Of a stretch of DNA of 64,000 nucleotides, positions 48,334-56,979 are shown one piece after another (the first letter of the stretch is position 1; each line of letters begins with the position of its first letter). Location: contig NZ_QEKW01000002.1 in NCBI RefSeq assembly GCF_003096675.1, positions 124,001 to 188,000 on the forward strand. Direction: 5' to 3'. The stretch comes from Actinomycetospora cinnamomea (lineage in GTDB: Bacteria > Actinomycetota > Actinomycetes > Mycobacteriales > Pseudonocardiaceae). The notes beneath the pieces are model-generated. The model did no database searches, was not told the DNA's origin, and saw only the letters and a program-made list of their open reading frames with translations. The position numbers were made by a program, and so were the translations under genes.

Positions 48334-49146
48334 TCACGGGGTCAACGCGGCGTCGATCGTCTGCAGCGTCGCCCGGGCACCGGCGGCGAGGGAGACGCCG
48401 CGGTCATGGCGGATCGCCGGCTCGCGGACGTTGATGCGAACCAGCGCGCCCGAGGCGGCGGACGCCAGCTCGGCGTGCCGGCGCACGGTGGGCACCGCCG
48501 TCCCCGCCCCCAGCTCCACCACCACGAGCCGCGCCGCGTCCCGGGTCCGCAGCCAGGCGCGGTGCGCGGCCTCCTTCTCCTCGTGGTGCCCCGGCACCCA
48601 GGAGAGGTCGCCGAACATGAGGATGTTCGGCCGCGCGACGGCCCCGCATCGCGGGCACGCCGGCAGGGGCGGGCGGGCCCGCATCGTCTCCTCGTCGATC
48701 GCGACCTCGACGCCGTTCGCGGACCAGGTGCCGTCGTGGCAGGGACGGGTGCACTGCAGCATCCCGATCGCGCCGTGGCACTCGGTCACGACGTCGTCGG
48801 CGAACCCCGCCGCCTGGAACGCCCCGTCGACGTTGGACGTGAAGACGCGCGTCGGCCACCGGTCGGCCCACCGGCGCAGGACCGCGTACCCGGCGTGCGG
48901 GACGGTGCGCCGGTAGAGCGCGAGGCGGTGGCCGTAGAAGCCCCACGCGAGCTCCGGATCGGCGTCGAAGTGCTCCGGGTCGGCGATCTCCTCGAACCGC
49001 AGCCCCAGGCGCCGGTAGGGCGGGTAGGCGCGCCAGAAGCCCTCGGGGCCGCGGAAGTCGGGCAGCCCGGAGTCGACGCCCATGCCCGCCCCGGCGCACA
49101 CCAGCAGCGCCTCGGCGCGGTCGAGCAGCCCGGCGGCCTCGGCCAC
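48334..49146 (-). CDS. SIR2-family NAD-dependent protein deacylase
   Basis: A 270-aa sirtuin. The NAD motif CAGAGMGVDSGLPDFRG is at about 17-33, TSNVDGAF at 103-110 replaces the usual TQNID, and the catalytic His124 lies in ECHGAIG. Four zinc cysteines are at 132, 136, 164 and 167. The FGDLSWVPG and ELGAGTAVPTVR segments complete the NAD site. The start is GTG 49146, 23 bp after the MhuD-like gene, so it is the last gene of a mutY-mhuD-sirtuin operon. It may deacylate proteins; the TSNVD variant makes specificity uncertain. Confidence 0.88.
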   Translation of the reverse strand: MAEAAGLLDRAEALLVCAGAGMGVDSGLPDFRGPEGFWRAYPPYRRLGLRFEEIADPEHFDADPELAWGFYGHRLALYRRTVPHAGYAVLRRWADRWPTRVFTSNVDGAFQAAGFADDVVTECHGAIGMLQCTRPCHDGTWSANGVEVAIDEETMRARPPLPACPRCGAVARPNILMFGDLSWVPGHHEEKEAAHRAWLRTRDAARLVVVELGAGTAVPTVRRHAELASAASGALVRINVREPAIRHDRGVSLAAGARATLQTIDAALTP

Positions 49147-49169
49147 CGCGGAGGGGTCGGGGCCCTCGG

Positions 49170-49490
49170 TCAGGACTCGCCGCCGCCCTTGCCGACCGAC
49201 AGGGCGACCTCGAACTGCAGCAGGTCCGCACCCGTGGCGACGGGCTGCGCGCGCTGGCCGCTGTGCGCGGCCTCGGCGGCCCCGCCGTTGCGCCAGGCGT
49301 CGAAGGCCTCGTCGGACTCCCAGCGGGTGTAGACGAAGTAGCGGGTGTCGCCCTCGATCGGGCGCAGCAGCTCGTAGCCGAGGAAGCCCGGCGTCGACAG
49401 CATGCTGTCGCCGTGGGCGGCGAAGCGCTTCTCCAGCTCCGGCCCGCTGCCCTCGGGGACGTGGATGGCGTTGATCTTCACGACGGCCAT
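49170..49490 (-). CDS. mhuD: MhuD-like antibiotic-biosynthesis-monooxygenase-fold haem-degrading protein
   Basis: A 106-aa ABM-fold protein closely resembling M. tuberculosis MhuD (Rv3592), as I recall that sequence: VVKINAIHVPEGSGPELEKRF, GFLGYELLRP, RWESDEAFDAW and the C-terminal PVATGADLLQFEV. Asn7 and Trp66 match the MhuD haem-site residues; the haem-ligand His75 corresponds to His76 after a one-residue insertion. MhuD cleaves haem to mycobilins and releases iron. It lies 4 bp after mutY, the same neighbourhood as Rv3589-Rv3592. Confidence 0.87.
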   Translation of the reverse strand: MAVVKINAIHVPEGSGPELEKRFAAHGDSMLSTPGFLGYELLRPIEGDTRYFVYTRWESDEAFDAWRNGGAAEAAHSGQRAQPVATGADLLQFEVALSVGKGGGES

Positions 49491-49494
49491 GTCC

Positions 49495-50418
49495 TCAGCC
49501 TACGTCGCCCGCCTCGCCCGGCAGGGCGAAGCGGCCGTCGGCGAGCTGCTCGACCAGCCCGTCGACGAGCAGGGAGTCGAGGCACCGGGCGCGCTGGGCG
49601 TGGTCGGTGAGCCACGCGGCCTCGAGCGCGGCGGCGGGCACCGGTCCGGGCGCGCCCCGCAGCACCTCGAGCAGGCGCCCGCGCACCTGCCGGTCGGTGC
49701 CCGCCCACGTCTGGGCCTTCCGCGCCGGTCCGTCTCCGGCGGGGCGCCCGCGCTGCAGCCACGAGCAGCGGTCGGCGACGGGGCAGTCGGTGCACCGCGG
49801 CCCGCGGGCGATGCAGACCGTGGCGCCGAGCTCCATCAGCGCCGCCGACATCGTCGCCGCGTCCGCCCGGTCCGACGGCAGCAGGACCTCGACGTCGGCG
49901 AGGTCACGGGCCGCGGCGGCGCCGGCCTCGGCCCGGCCGTGCACGGCCCGGGCGACGACGCGGCGCACGTTGGTGTCGACCACCGGGACGCGCCGGCCGT
50001 GGGCGAACGCGGCGACCGCGCGGGCGGTGTACGTGCCGATGCCGGGCAGCGATTCGAGCGTCTCCACATCGGTGGGGACGACGTCGTCGTGGTCGGCAGC
50101 GATGGCCCGGGCCGCCGCGTGCAGGCGCAGCGCCCGCCGCGGGTAGCCGAGCCGACCCCACGCGCGCAGCACGTCCGCGGCCGGCGCGGCGGCCATCGCG
50201 GACGGCCGGGGCCAGCGCTCCAGCCACTCGCGCCACGGGCCCTCGACCCGCGCGACCGGCGTCTGCTGGAGCATGATCTCCGACACGAGGACGCCCCACG
50301 GGGTCGTCTCCGGGCGACGCCACGGCAGGTCGCGGGCGTGCGCGCGGAACCAGGGGACGAGGACGTCGGCCAACGTCGCGGCGGCGGCGGTGGTGGTGAC
50401 GGTGGTGGTGATGGCCAT
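49495..50418 (-). CDS. mutY: A/G-specific adenine DNA glycosylase
   Basis: A 307-aa base-excision repair enzyme that removes adenine mispaired with 8-oxoguanine. The catalytic Glu47 is in SEIMLQQTPVARV and the helix-hairpin-helix is LPGIGTYTARAVAAFAHG. The catalytic Asp is in PVVDTNVRRV. The [4Fe-4S] ligands lie in CIARGPRCTDCPVADRC. The C-terminal domain is short, as in other actinobacteria. ATG 50418; the extra N-terminal Thr/Ala stretch is low complexity. Confidence 0.95.
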   Translation of the reverse strand: MAITTTVTTTAAAATLADVLVPWFRAHARDLPWRRPETTPWGVLVSEIMLQQTPVARVEGPWREWLERWPRPSAMAAAPAADVLRAWGRLGYPRRALRLHAAARAIAADHDDVVPTDVETLESLPGIGTYTARAVAAFAHGRRVPVVDTNVRRVVARAVHGRAEAGAAAARDLADVEVLLPSDRADAATMSAALMELGATVCIARGPRCTDCPVADRCSWLQRGRPAGDGPARKAQTWAGTDRQVRGRLLEVLRGAPGPVPAAALEAAWLTDHAQRARCLDSLLVDGLVEQLADGRFALPGEAGDVG

Positions 50419-50520
50419 CGACCGCCGATCCTGCCCCGGGCGTCGGCCGTCGCCACCGTCGGGTGAAACGGTCGGGGTGCGGCGTGGTGGTCGGTCGCGC
50501 AGAGCGAACGCGAACCTACT

Positions 50521-51447
50521 TTGCGTGATGTGTGGGAGCCGGTCGGACCGCTCGCGCCGTCGGTCTACTGGCGACGGCGGTGTGTGGCGCTCGGTCTCGC
50601 CCTGGCCGTGCTCGGCGGGTTGGTCTGGGGCCTGGCCGGGGGTTCGGGCGGGATCGGCGAGCCCGAGCCGGCCACCGTCGAGGCCCGTGCCCGGGCGGCG
50701 GCGATGACGGACGCGTCGCCGGCCGACGGCCCCGGCCCCGTGGAGGCGGCCCTGCCCCCGGCGAGCCCGGCACCGCTGCTCGCGCCCGGGGACGCTCCGG
50801 CCCCCGCTCCGACCCCCGCTCCGACCCCCGGGGCCGCGCTCTTCGCGCCCCCGGGCGGGGAGGGCTTCCAGGGCTTCCTGCCCCCGGGCGTGCCGACGGG
50901 CTCGTCGGGCCCGCTGCTGGCGACCCCGACCACGACGGCGCCCGAGACGATCCCGACCGAGGCGCCGCCCTCGACCCCGCTCTCGACCCCGCCGCCCTCG
51001 ACACCGCTTCCCGCGACCTCGGAGATCTCCGAGTCCACCGGGGCGCCCGCGCCCGGACCCTGCGCCGACGACGACCTACGGGTCACCGCCCGCACCGACG
51101 CGCAGAGCTATCCGGCCGGCCGGAAGCCGGTGCTCAGCCTCGTGGTGACGAACACCGGCGACGCGCCCTGCGTCCGCGACCTCGACGCGGCCCGGCAGGC
51201 CGTCGCCGTCGTCCGCCGCCCCGGCGACGGCCTGTGGGGCAGCAACGACTGCTCACCCGGCGACACCGACGACGTCCGCACGCTGCGACCCGGCGAGGAC
51301 GCGGTGTTCTCGGTGCGCTGGTCGGGGCGCACGTCCACGCCCGGCTGCGCGGGGGAGCGCACCACCGTGCCGCCGGGTACCTACCAGCTCCTGGCCCGCC
51401 TCGACGGGATCATGAGCGAACCGGTGTCGTTCACGTTGACCGGCTGA
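50521..51447 (+). CDS. Conserved membrane-anchored protein (Rv3587-like position)
   Basis: A 308-aa protein. A short cytoplasmic start (WEPVGPLAPSVYWRRR) and one TM (about 22-42) are followed by a long Pro/Thr/Ala-rich spacer (about 50-180). A C-terminal beta domain (about 185-308: YPAGRKPVLSLVVTNTGDAPCVRDLD, PGEDAVFSVRWSGRTST) resembles surface Ig-like folds. Two to four cysteines (for example DAPC and TPGCAGE) may form disulfides. TTG 50521 or GTG 50530 may be the start. It matches the Rv3587c slot between mutY and radA. Function unknown. Confidence 0.78.
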   Translation: MRDVWEPVGPLAPSVYWRRRCVALGLALAVLGGLVWGLAGGSGGIGEPEPATVEARARAAAMTDASPADGPGPVEAALPPASPAPLLAPGDAPAPAPTPAPTPGAALFAPPGGEGFQGFLPPGVPTGSSGPLLATPTTTAPETIPTEAPPSTPLSTPPPSTPLPATSEISESTGAPAPGPCADDDLRVTARTDAQSYPAGRKPVLSLVVTNTGDAPCVRDLDAARQAVAVVRRPGDGLWGSNDCSPGDTDDVRTLRPGEDAVFSVRWSGRTSTPGCAGERTTVPPGTYQLLARLDGIMSEPVSFTLTG

Positions 51448-51450
51448 CCC

Positions 51451-52848
51451 TCACCGCTGTGCGGGCGACAGGCCGACCCGCAGGAGCGCCCCCGCGAGGT
51501 CGTCGACCTCCACCGCGACGAGGCCCTTCGACGAGCGCGCGTCGCCGGGCGGGACGATCGCCCGGCTGATGCCCAGCCGGCCCGCCTCGGCGAGGCGGCG
51601 CTCGAGCCCCACGACGCGGCGGACCTCGCCCCCGAGCCCCACCTCGCCGAGGGCGACGAACCCGGACCGGACGGCCATGTCGTGGTAGGCCGAGGCGATC
51701 GCGACGGCGATGGCCAGGTCGGCCGCGGGCTCGCCCAGGCGCATCCCGCCGACCGTGGCGACGAAGACGTCGCGGTCGTACAGCCGCAGGCCGCAGCGCT
51801 CCTGCAGCACCGCGAGGATGACCGCGACCCGCCCGGCGTCGAGGTCGGACACGACCCGGCGCGGTGGGGCGTTCTCCGACCCGCGTCGCGCGACGAGCGC
51901 CTGGACCTCGGCCATCAACGGCCGCTTGCCCTCCATCGTCACCGTCACCGCCTGCCCCGCGACGGTGCGCTCCAGCCCTCCCGTGAACAGGCCCGACGGG
52001 TCGGTGACCTCGGCGATGCCGGCCTCGTGCATCTCGAAGCACCCCACCTCGTCGGCGGCGCCGAACCGGTTCTTCAGCCCGCGCACCAGCCGCAGGGCGG
52101 AGTGGCGCTCGCCCTCGAACGAGAGCACCACGTCGACGAGGTGCTCCAGCGTGCGCGGACCGGCGATCGCGCCGTCCTTGGTGACGTGGCCGATGAGGAC
52201 CACGGGCAGGTCGCGCTGCTTGGCCAGCGCCACCAGCGCCGTGGTGACCGCGCGGACCTGCGAGACGCCGCCGGGGGTGCCGTCCACGGTGGCCGTGCCG
52301 ACCGTCTGCACCGAGTCGACGACGAGCAGCTCGGGGTCGACCGCCTCGACGTGCGCGGCGACCTCCTCGAGGTCGGCGGTGGCGGAGAGGAACAGGTGCG
52401 GCGCGAGGCCGCCGGTGCGCTCGGCACGCAGCCGGACCTGGCCCGCCGACTCCTCGCCCGTGACGTAGAGCACCGTCGCGCCGTCGCGTGCCCGGCGCGC
52501 CGCGACCTCCAGCAGCAGCGTGGACTTGCCCACGCCCGGCTCACCCGCGAGGAGCACGACCACGCCGGGCACCAGGCCGCCACCGAGCACGCGGTCGAGC
52601 TCGCCCACGCCGGTCGGTCGCGCCGTGGCGGTCTCGAGGTCGACCTCGCTGATCAGCCGTACCGGGCTGGAGGGACGGGCGGCCGGCGCCGGCGGCACCC
52701 CGGCGCGTCCGCCGCGTCCGGCCACCGGGAGATCCGGGGCCTCCTCGACGGTGCCCCATCCACCGCAGTCCGGGCAGCGTCCGACCCACTTCGCGGCGGC
52801 GTGGCCGCAGGCGGTGCACTCGAAGCGGGCGGTGCGGGTGCGGGGCAT
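51451..52848 (-). CDS. radA: DNA repair protein RadA
   Basis: A 465-aa RecA-like protein for branch migration in recombination. The N-terminal zinc finger is C-x2-C...C-x2-C (ECTACGHAAAKWVGRCPDCGGWG), Walker A is GEPGVGKSTLLLE, and the RadA-specific KNRFGAADEVG motif is present. A C-terminal Lon-like domain follows (DRDVFVATVGGMRLGEPAADLA, ALGEVGLGGEVRRV). Its stop nearly touches the convergent Rv3587-like gene, leaving no room for disA, which is the usual neighbour in mycobacteria. Confidence 0.97.
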   Translation of the reverse strand: MPRTRTARFECTACGHAAAKWVGRCPDCGGWGTVEEAPDLPVAGRGGRAGVPPAPAARPSSPVRLISEVDLETATARPTGVGELDRVLGGGLVPGVVVLLAGEPGVGKSTLLLEVAARRARDGATVLYVTGEESAGQVRLRAERTGGLAPHLFLSATADLEEVAAHVEAVDPELLVVDSVQTVGTATVDGTPGGVSQVRAVTTALVALAKQRDLPVVLIGHVTKDGAIAGPRTLEHLVDVVLSFEGERHSALRLVRGLKNRFGAADEVGCFEMHEAGIAEVTDPSGLFTGGLERTVAGQAVTVTMEGKRPLMAEVQALVARRGSENAPPRRVVSDLDAGRVAVILAVLQERCGLRLYDRDVFVATVGGMRLGEPAADLAIAVAIASAYHDMAVRSGFVALGEVGLGGEVRRVVGLERRLAEAGRLGISRAIVPPGDARSSKGLVAVEVDDLAGALLRVGLSPAQR

Positions 52849-52897
52849 GCCGGCACCGTAGGCCGGGCCCCCGACAGCGCCGGGCCCGAGGGCCGGG

Positions 52898-53440
52898 TCA
52901 GCCTTCCGAGGGCCCCGACCCGACGACGATGACGGGCAGCGTCACCGAGCCCGCGCGCTCGAAGGTGAACGTGACCGCGTACGTGGGGCCGGCACGCAGC
53001 TGCTGCGTGACGCCGGTGAGCACCACGCGCGCCGAGCCGGGCAGGCGCAGGTCGATGTTCGGCGGGGAGAGCGGAGCCGGGTCGGCGCCCACGATGCGCA
53101 GGGCATTCTCGCCCGGGACCACGGTGCCGCCCTCGATCCGGGAGCCGACCGCGTACGGCGACGAGACCGCGACCAGCCGGTCGGGCTCGGCGCCCTCGTT
53201 GATGATCGTGCCGCGCAGCGGCACCTCGACGCCCGAGGGCACCGTCTCGGCGGGTCCGGAGTCGATGGAGACGTCCTGCAGGACCATCGGCCCGACGCTC
53301 CCCTGCGTGCCCGCCGCCTGCGAGACGATGGTGTCGGTCTGGGTCACGGTGCCGGCGCTGCAGCCCGCGAGGGCGAGGGCCGCGGTCAGCAGGGTCGCGA
53401 CGACGAGCGCCGGTCGGGGCCCGTGCGGGCGGCGGCTCAT
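52898..53440 (-). CDS. lpqE: LpqE-like lipoprotein
   Basis: A 180-aa exported lipoprotein. The signal peptide ends in a lipobox LAGC (about residue 27). The mature part is a beta-sandwich-like domain with VLQDVSIDSGPAE, PLRGTIINEGAEPDRLVAVSS and VVLTGVTQQLRAGPTYAVTFTFERAGSVTLPV, similar in pattern to copper-chaperone/PCuAC-like folds but without a clear Met/His metal motif. It corresponds by position to Rv3584 lpqE. ATG 53440 is preferred over a start at 53605 because the signal peptide begins there. Confidence 0.82.
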   Translation of the reverse strand: MSRRPHGPRPALVVATLLTAALALAGCSAGTVTQTDTIVSQAAGTQGSVGPMVLQDVSIDSGPAETVPSGVEVPLRGTIINEGAEPDRLVAVSSPYAVGSRIEGGTVVPGENALRIVGADPAPLSPPNIDLRLPGSARVVLTGVTQQLRAGPTYAVTFTFERAGSVTLPVIVVGSGPSEG

Positions 53441-53560
53441 GATCCGGGGCGTCCTCTCGGTGGCGGGGCGGGCTCTCCTCGGGCAGCGACACCCTAGTAC
53501 CAGCGCGGCTCCCCGGCCGTCCGGGCGCGGCCGCGACCTGGACGAGCACGGCCCCCGCCG

Positions 53561-53648
53561 ACTTGTCAAGTCCCTGACCTGCGAAGACGGCGCAATCCCC
53601 TGCAATGCCCGTGCGTCGGACGTGTTAATCTGGGAGGAGCGAAAGGGG
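53561..53648 (+). promoter_or_regulatory. carD promoter region
   Basis: In the 218-bp divergent gap between lpqE and carD, TAATCT at 53626-53631 is a plausible -10 box. ACTTGTCAAGT at 53561-53571 is an 11-bp palindrome-like sequence. AAAGGGG at 53642-53648 is the ribosome-binding site for ATG 53659. Confidence 0.4.
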
Positions 53649-53658
53649 CTCGGGACAC

Positions 53659-54141
53659 ATGGTTTTCAAGGTCGGCGAGACCGTCGTCTACCCGCACCAC
53701 GGTGCCGCACTCATCGAGGCCATCGAGACCAGGACGATCAAGGGCGAGGAGAAGAAGTACCTCGTTCTCAAGGTTGCTCAGGGCGACCTGACCGTCCGGG
53801 TCCCCGCGGACAACGCCGAGATCGTCGGCGTCCGCGACGTGGTGGGCCAGGAGGGTCTGGATCGGGTGTTCGAGGTGCTGCGCGCGCCGCACACCGAGGA
53901 GCCGACCAACTGGTCGCGCCGGTACAAGGCGAACCTCGAGAAGCTCGCGTCCGGCGACGTGAACAAGGTGGCCGAGGTCGTCCGCGACCTGTGGCGCCGC
54001 GAGAAGGACCGCGGTCTGTCCGCGGGCGAGAAGCGGATGCTGGCCAAGGCGCGCCAGATCCTGGTGAGCGAGCTGGCCCTCGCCGAGGGCACCGACGAGG
54101 TGGCCGCCGAGTCGCTGCTCGACCAGGTGCTGGCTTCCTGA
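53659..54141 (+). CDS. carD: CarD-family RNA polymerase-binding transcription factor
   Basis: A 160-aa global regulator that stabilises the RNA polymerase open complex. The N-terminal RNAP-interaction domain (about 1-70: [31 protein letters not shown]) is followed by the C-terminal DNA-binding helices (about 75-160), with [17 protein letters not shown] where the conserved tryptophan enters the upstream fork. Length and sequence match Rv3583c. ispD starts 34 bp later. Confidence 0.98.
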   Translation: MVFKVGETVVYPHHGAALIEAIETRTIKGEEKKYLVLKVAQGDLTVRVPADNAEIVGVRDVVGQEGLDRVFEVLRAPHTEEPTNWSRRYKANLEKLASGDVNKVAEVVRDLWRREKDRGLSAGEKRMLAKARQILVSELALAEGTDEVAAESLLDQVLAS

Positions 54142-54175
54142 GAGAGCGTCGCGACGTGGCGGCCGCGGAGGCGCG

Positions 54176-54868
54176 GTGACCGTCGCCGCGATCGTCCCCG
54201 CCGCGGGACGTGGCGAGCGGCTCGGCCTGGGACGCCCGAAGGCCCTCGCCGTCGTGGGTGGACAGACGCTGGTGGCGCGCGCCGTCGACGGGCTGATCGA
54301 GGGCGGCGTGGACGTCGTCGTGGTGGCCGCGCCACCCGGTGACGAGGACGCGGTGCGCGAGGCGCTCGACCACCGGAGGGCGACGGTCGTGACGGGCGCG
54401 GACGACCGCGTCGGCTCGGTCGCGGCGGCACTGGACATGCTGCCCGCCACCACCGAGGTCGTGGTCGTGCACGACGCCGCGCGCTGCCTCTGCCCGCCGG
54501 CGGTGGTGCGCGCGGTGGTCGAGGCGGTGCGGTCGGGCCACCGGGCGGTGGTGCCGGCGACCGCCGTCGCCGACACCCTCAAGCGCACGGGCCCGGGCGG
54601 ACAGGTCACGGCCACGGTCGACCGCAGCGGGCTCGCCGCCGTGCAGACCCCGCAGGGCTTCGCCGCGGCGACGCTCCGCGCGGCCCACGAGCAGGCCCGG
54701 GTCCGCCGCGGGGCCGGCGAGCCCGTCGCGGCGACCGACGACGCGGGGCTGGCCGAGGACATCGGCGTCACCGTCGTCACGGTCCCCGGCGATCCCCGGG
54801 CCTTCAAGGTGACGACCCCGCTCGACCTCGCCATGGCCGAGGCGCTCGTCACGGCGGGCCCGGCATGA
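54176..54868 (+). CDS. ispD: 2-C-methyl-D-erythritol 4-phosphate cytidylyltransferase
   Basis: A 230-aa MEP-pathway enzyme making CDP-methylerythritol. The nucleotide-binding loop is [21 protein letters not shown], followed by [25 protein letters not shown] and [14 protein letters not shown] 54176. It overlaps ispF by 4 bp, and both follow carD as in mycobacteria. Confidence 0.96.
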   Translation: MTVAAIVPAAGRGERLGLGRPKALAVVGGQTLVARAVDGLIEGGVDVVVVAAPPGDEDAVREALDHRRATVVTGADDRVGSVAAALDMLPATTEVVVVHDAARCLCPPAVVRAVVEAVRSGHRAVVPATAVADTLKRTGPGGQVTATVDRSGLAAVQTPQGFAAATLRAAHEQARVRRGAGEPVAATDDAGLAEDIGVTVVTVPGDPRAFKVTTPLDLAMAEALVTAGPA

Positions 54869-55335
54869 CCGGTCGGGTCGGCGTCGGCACCGACGTGCAC
54901 CCCGTGCGACCCGGCGTGCCGTGCTGGGTCGCGGGGCTGCTGTGGGAGGGCGTCGACGGCTGCGCCGGGCATTCCGACGGCGACGTCGCCGCCCACGCGC
55001 TGTGCGATGCGGTGCTGTCGGCCGCGGGGCTCGGCGACGTCGGCGCGGTGTTCGGGACGGGGAGGCCGGAGTGGTTCGGTGCGTCCGGGGTGCGGTTGCT
55101 CACCGAGGTCCGCGCGCTCGTCGCGGTCGAGGGCTGGGCGCTGGGCAACGCGGCGGTCCAGGTGATCGGCAACGCGCCGAAGATCGGTCCCCGGCGGGCC
55201 GAGGCGCAGGCCGTGCTCTCCGAGGCGTTGGGGGGACCGGTGGCGGTATCGGGCACCACGTCCGACGGCCTGGGCCTCACCGGCCGCGGCGAGGGCCTCG
55301 CCGCCGTGGCGACGGCGATGATCGTCCCTGCCTGA
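54865..55335 (+). CDS. ispF: 2-C-methyl-D-erythritol 2,4-cyclodiphosphate synthase
   Basis: A 156-aa trimeric enzyme that cyclises CDP-ME 2-phosphate. [11 protein letters not shown] gives the metal ligands Asp and His, [26 protein letters not shown] is the signature, and [18 protein letters not shown] and [17 protein letters not shown] complete the active site. It is coupled to ispD. Confidence 0.97.
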   Translation: MTGRVGVGTDVHPVRPGVPCWVAGLLWEGVDGCAGHSDGDVAAHALCDAVLSAAGLGDVGAVFGTGRPEWFGASGVRLLTEVRALVAVEGWALGNAAVQVIGNAPKIGPRRAEAQAVLSEALGGPVAVSGTTSDGLGLTGRGEGLAAVATAMIVPA

Positions 55336-55401
55336 CTTTCCCCGAACCGGACCCGCGGCCGTGAGGGCCGACCTACCCTCCGCGTGAGGGGAGGTGGGCG
55401 G

Positions 55402-56979
55402 GTGTTCACGACCAACTGGTCCGCGTTCTCCCACCAGGCGATCCACGACGCGCTGCAGGGCGCGGGGGACGGGTTCCGCGAGGCCGGGACGGCCTGGCAG
55501 CGCCTCGCCGCCCGCATGGTCGCCGTCACCGACTCGGTCGAGCGCGCCAACGCCACCCTCGGCGCCACGTGGCAGGGCGACGCCGCCCTGGGAGCGCAGA
55601 AGGCCCTCCAGCCGCTCGGTCCGTGGGTCGACAACGCCCGGGGGCTGGCCGAGGTGGTCAACGGTGCCGGCGCGAACCAGGCGGACCGTCTCGCGACCGT
55701 CAGGAACGCGGTGCCGCCGCCCCGGTTCTCCTCCTGGCAGCAGGCCGGCGTCGAGGGTTTCCTCGACGGCTCGTCCCTCCTGGGCACGGTGCCGCCGATG
55801 GCCGGCGGAGCCCTGTCGGTGCCCCTCGGCGGCGCCGACGCCGTCTACCAGATGGCCCAGCAGCAGCGTGCGGAGACCGCGGCGCAGGAGGCGATGACCG
55901 CCTACCAGGACGCGAGCCGGCCCGAGATGACGACGCTGCCCCAGTTCGCCGGACCGGGCGGCAACCAGATCCAGCCGGTGCTCCCGCCCGGGGGCGACGG
56001 CGCCGGCCCGGTAGGTGGAGTCGGTGGCAGCGCCGGTGGCGGTGGCGTCGGTGGCGGTGGCGCCGTCTCGGGAGGCGGCGGAGCACCCGGTGGAGTCCAG
56101 GGTGGAGCGCAGGGCGGTGCGGGTGCGGCGGCGGGTGGAGCAGCGGTGCCGGGCGTCCTGCCGGCGGACGCCGGGGGCGGTGCTGGTGCGGCCGGTGCTG
56201 GTGCGGCCGGTGGTGGTGGTGCCGGTGGTGGTGCCGGCGGTGCCGGTGGTGGTGGCGGCGCGGGAGCCGGGGTGCCCGGGGCGGCCGGCGCGCCGGCGGG
56301 GCCCTCGTCGACGACCGCGGCGGGTACCGCCCCCGCGCCGGCCGCGCCCGGCCCGACCGGTGCCGGGGCGGGCGTTCCCGGCGCCGGTGGTGCGGGAGCC
56401 GTGCCCGGTGCCGGGGACGCGGGCGGCGCCGGAGCGGGGGCGATCCCGCCGGTGGGCTCGGTGCCGGGTGCGGGCCCGGTCGGCCGCGTCCCGCCGAGCA
56501 CGACGGGGCCCACGACGGGGGCGACGACCGGCGCGACGGCAGGGCCCACCACGGGAGCGGGACGGGCGCCGTCGGCGCCGGGTGCGCCGGGCGGGGTCGG
56601 GGCCGATCGGCCGGCCGCCGGCGGCCGGGGGTCACGACTGCCCGGGGCCGCGCTCGGCGCCGGCGAGGGCGCGGCCGGTGGTGCTGCCGGGGGTGGCGCG
56701 GGTGGCCGGGCCGGCGCGGGCGGGCTCGGCGGAGGGGTCGGGGAGCCGGGCGCGCGGACCGGCATCGGCTCCGGTGCCGCCGCGGAGGTGGCCGCGGCCC
56801 GGGCGGCGGGCGCCGCGGCCGAGAGCCGGGGCGCGGTCCCGTTGATCCCGCCGCCCGGGATGGTCGGGCGCCAGGACGCCTACGGGCAGCACCGCCGGCC
56901 CGACTACCTCACCGAGGACGACCCCGACGCCATCGCGGGCAGGCTGCCCGCGACCGCGCCGCCGGTGATCGGGGAGTGA
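55402..56979 (+). CDS. PPE-like protein with long Gly/Ala-rich tail (type VII-associated)
   Basis: A 525-aa protein. The N-terminal 150 residues are helical and PPE/WXG100-like: FTTNWSAFSHQAIHDALQGAGDGFREAG then TLGATWQGDAALGAQKAL with a WxG turn. Residues about 190-440 are almost only Gly, Ala, Pro and Val. The end carries GMVGRQDAYGQHRRPDYLTED. GTG 55402 has GGGGAGG upstream; GTG 55384 is only 4 nt from a -10-like TACCCT. The next gene is an EspG-like chaperone, supporting a secreted ESX substrate. Confidence 0.78.
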   Translation: MFTTNWSAFSHQAIHDALQGAGDGFREAGTAWQRLAARMVAVTDSVERANATLGATWQGDAALGAQKALQPLGPWVDNARGLAEVVNGAGANQADRLATVRNAVPPPRFSSWQQAGVEGFLDGSSLLGTVPPMAGGALSVPLGGADAVYQMAQQQRAETAAQEAMTAYQDASRPEMTTLPQFAGPGGNQIQPVLPPGGDGAGPVGGVGGSAGGGGVGGGGAVSGGGGAPGGVQGGAQGGAGAAAGGAAVPGVLPADAGGGAGAAGAGAAGGGGAGGGAGGAGGGGGAGAGVPGAAGAPAGPSSTTAAGTAPAPAAPGPTGAGAGVPGAGGAGAVPGAGDAGGAGAGAIPPVGSVPGAGPVGRVPPSTTGPTTGATTGATAGPTTGAGRAPSAPGAPGGVGADRPAAGGRGSRLPGAALGAGEGAAGGAAGGGAGGRAGAGGLGGGVGEPGARTGIGSGAAAEVAAARAAGAAAESRGAVPLIPPPGMVGRQDAYGQHRRPDYLTEDDPDAIAGRLPATAPPVIGE

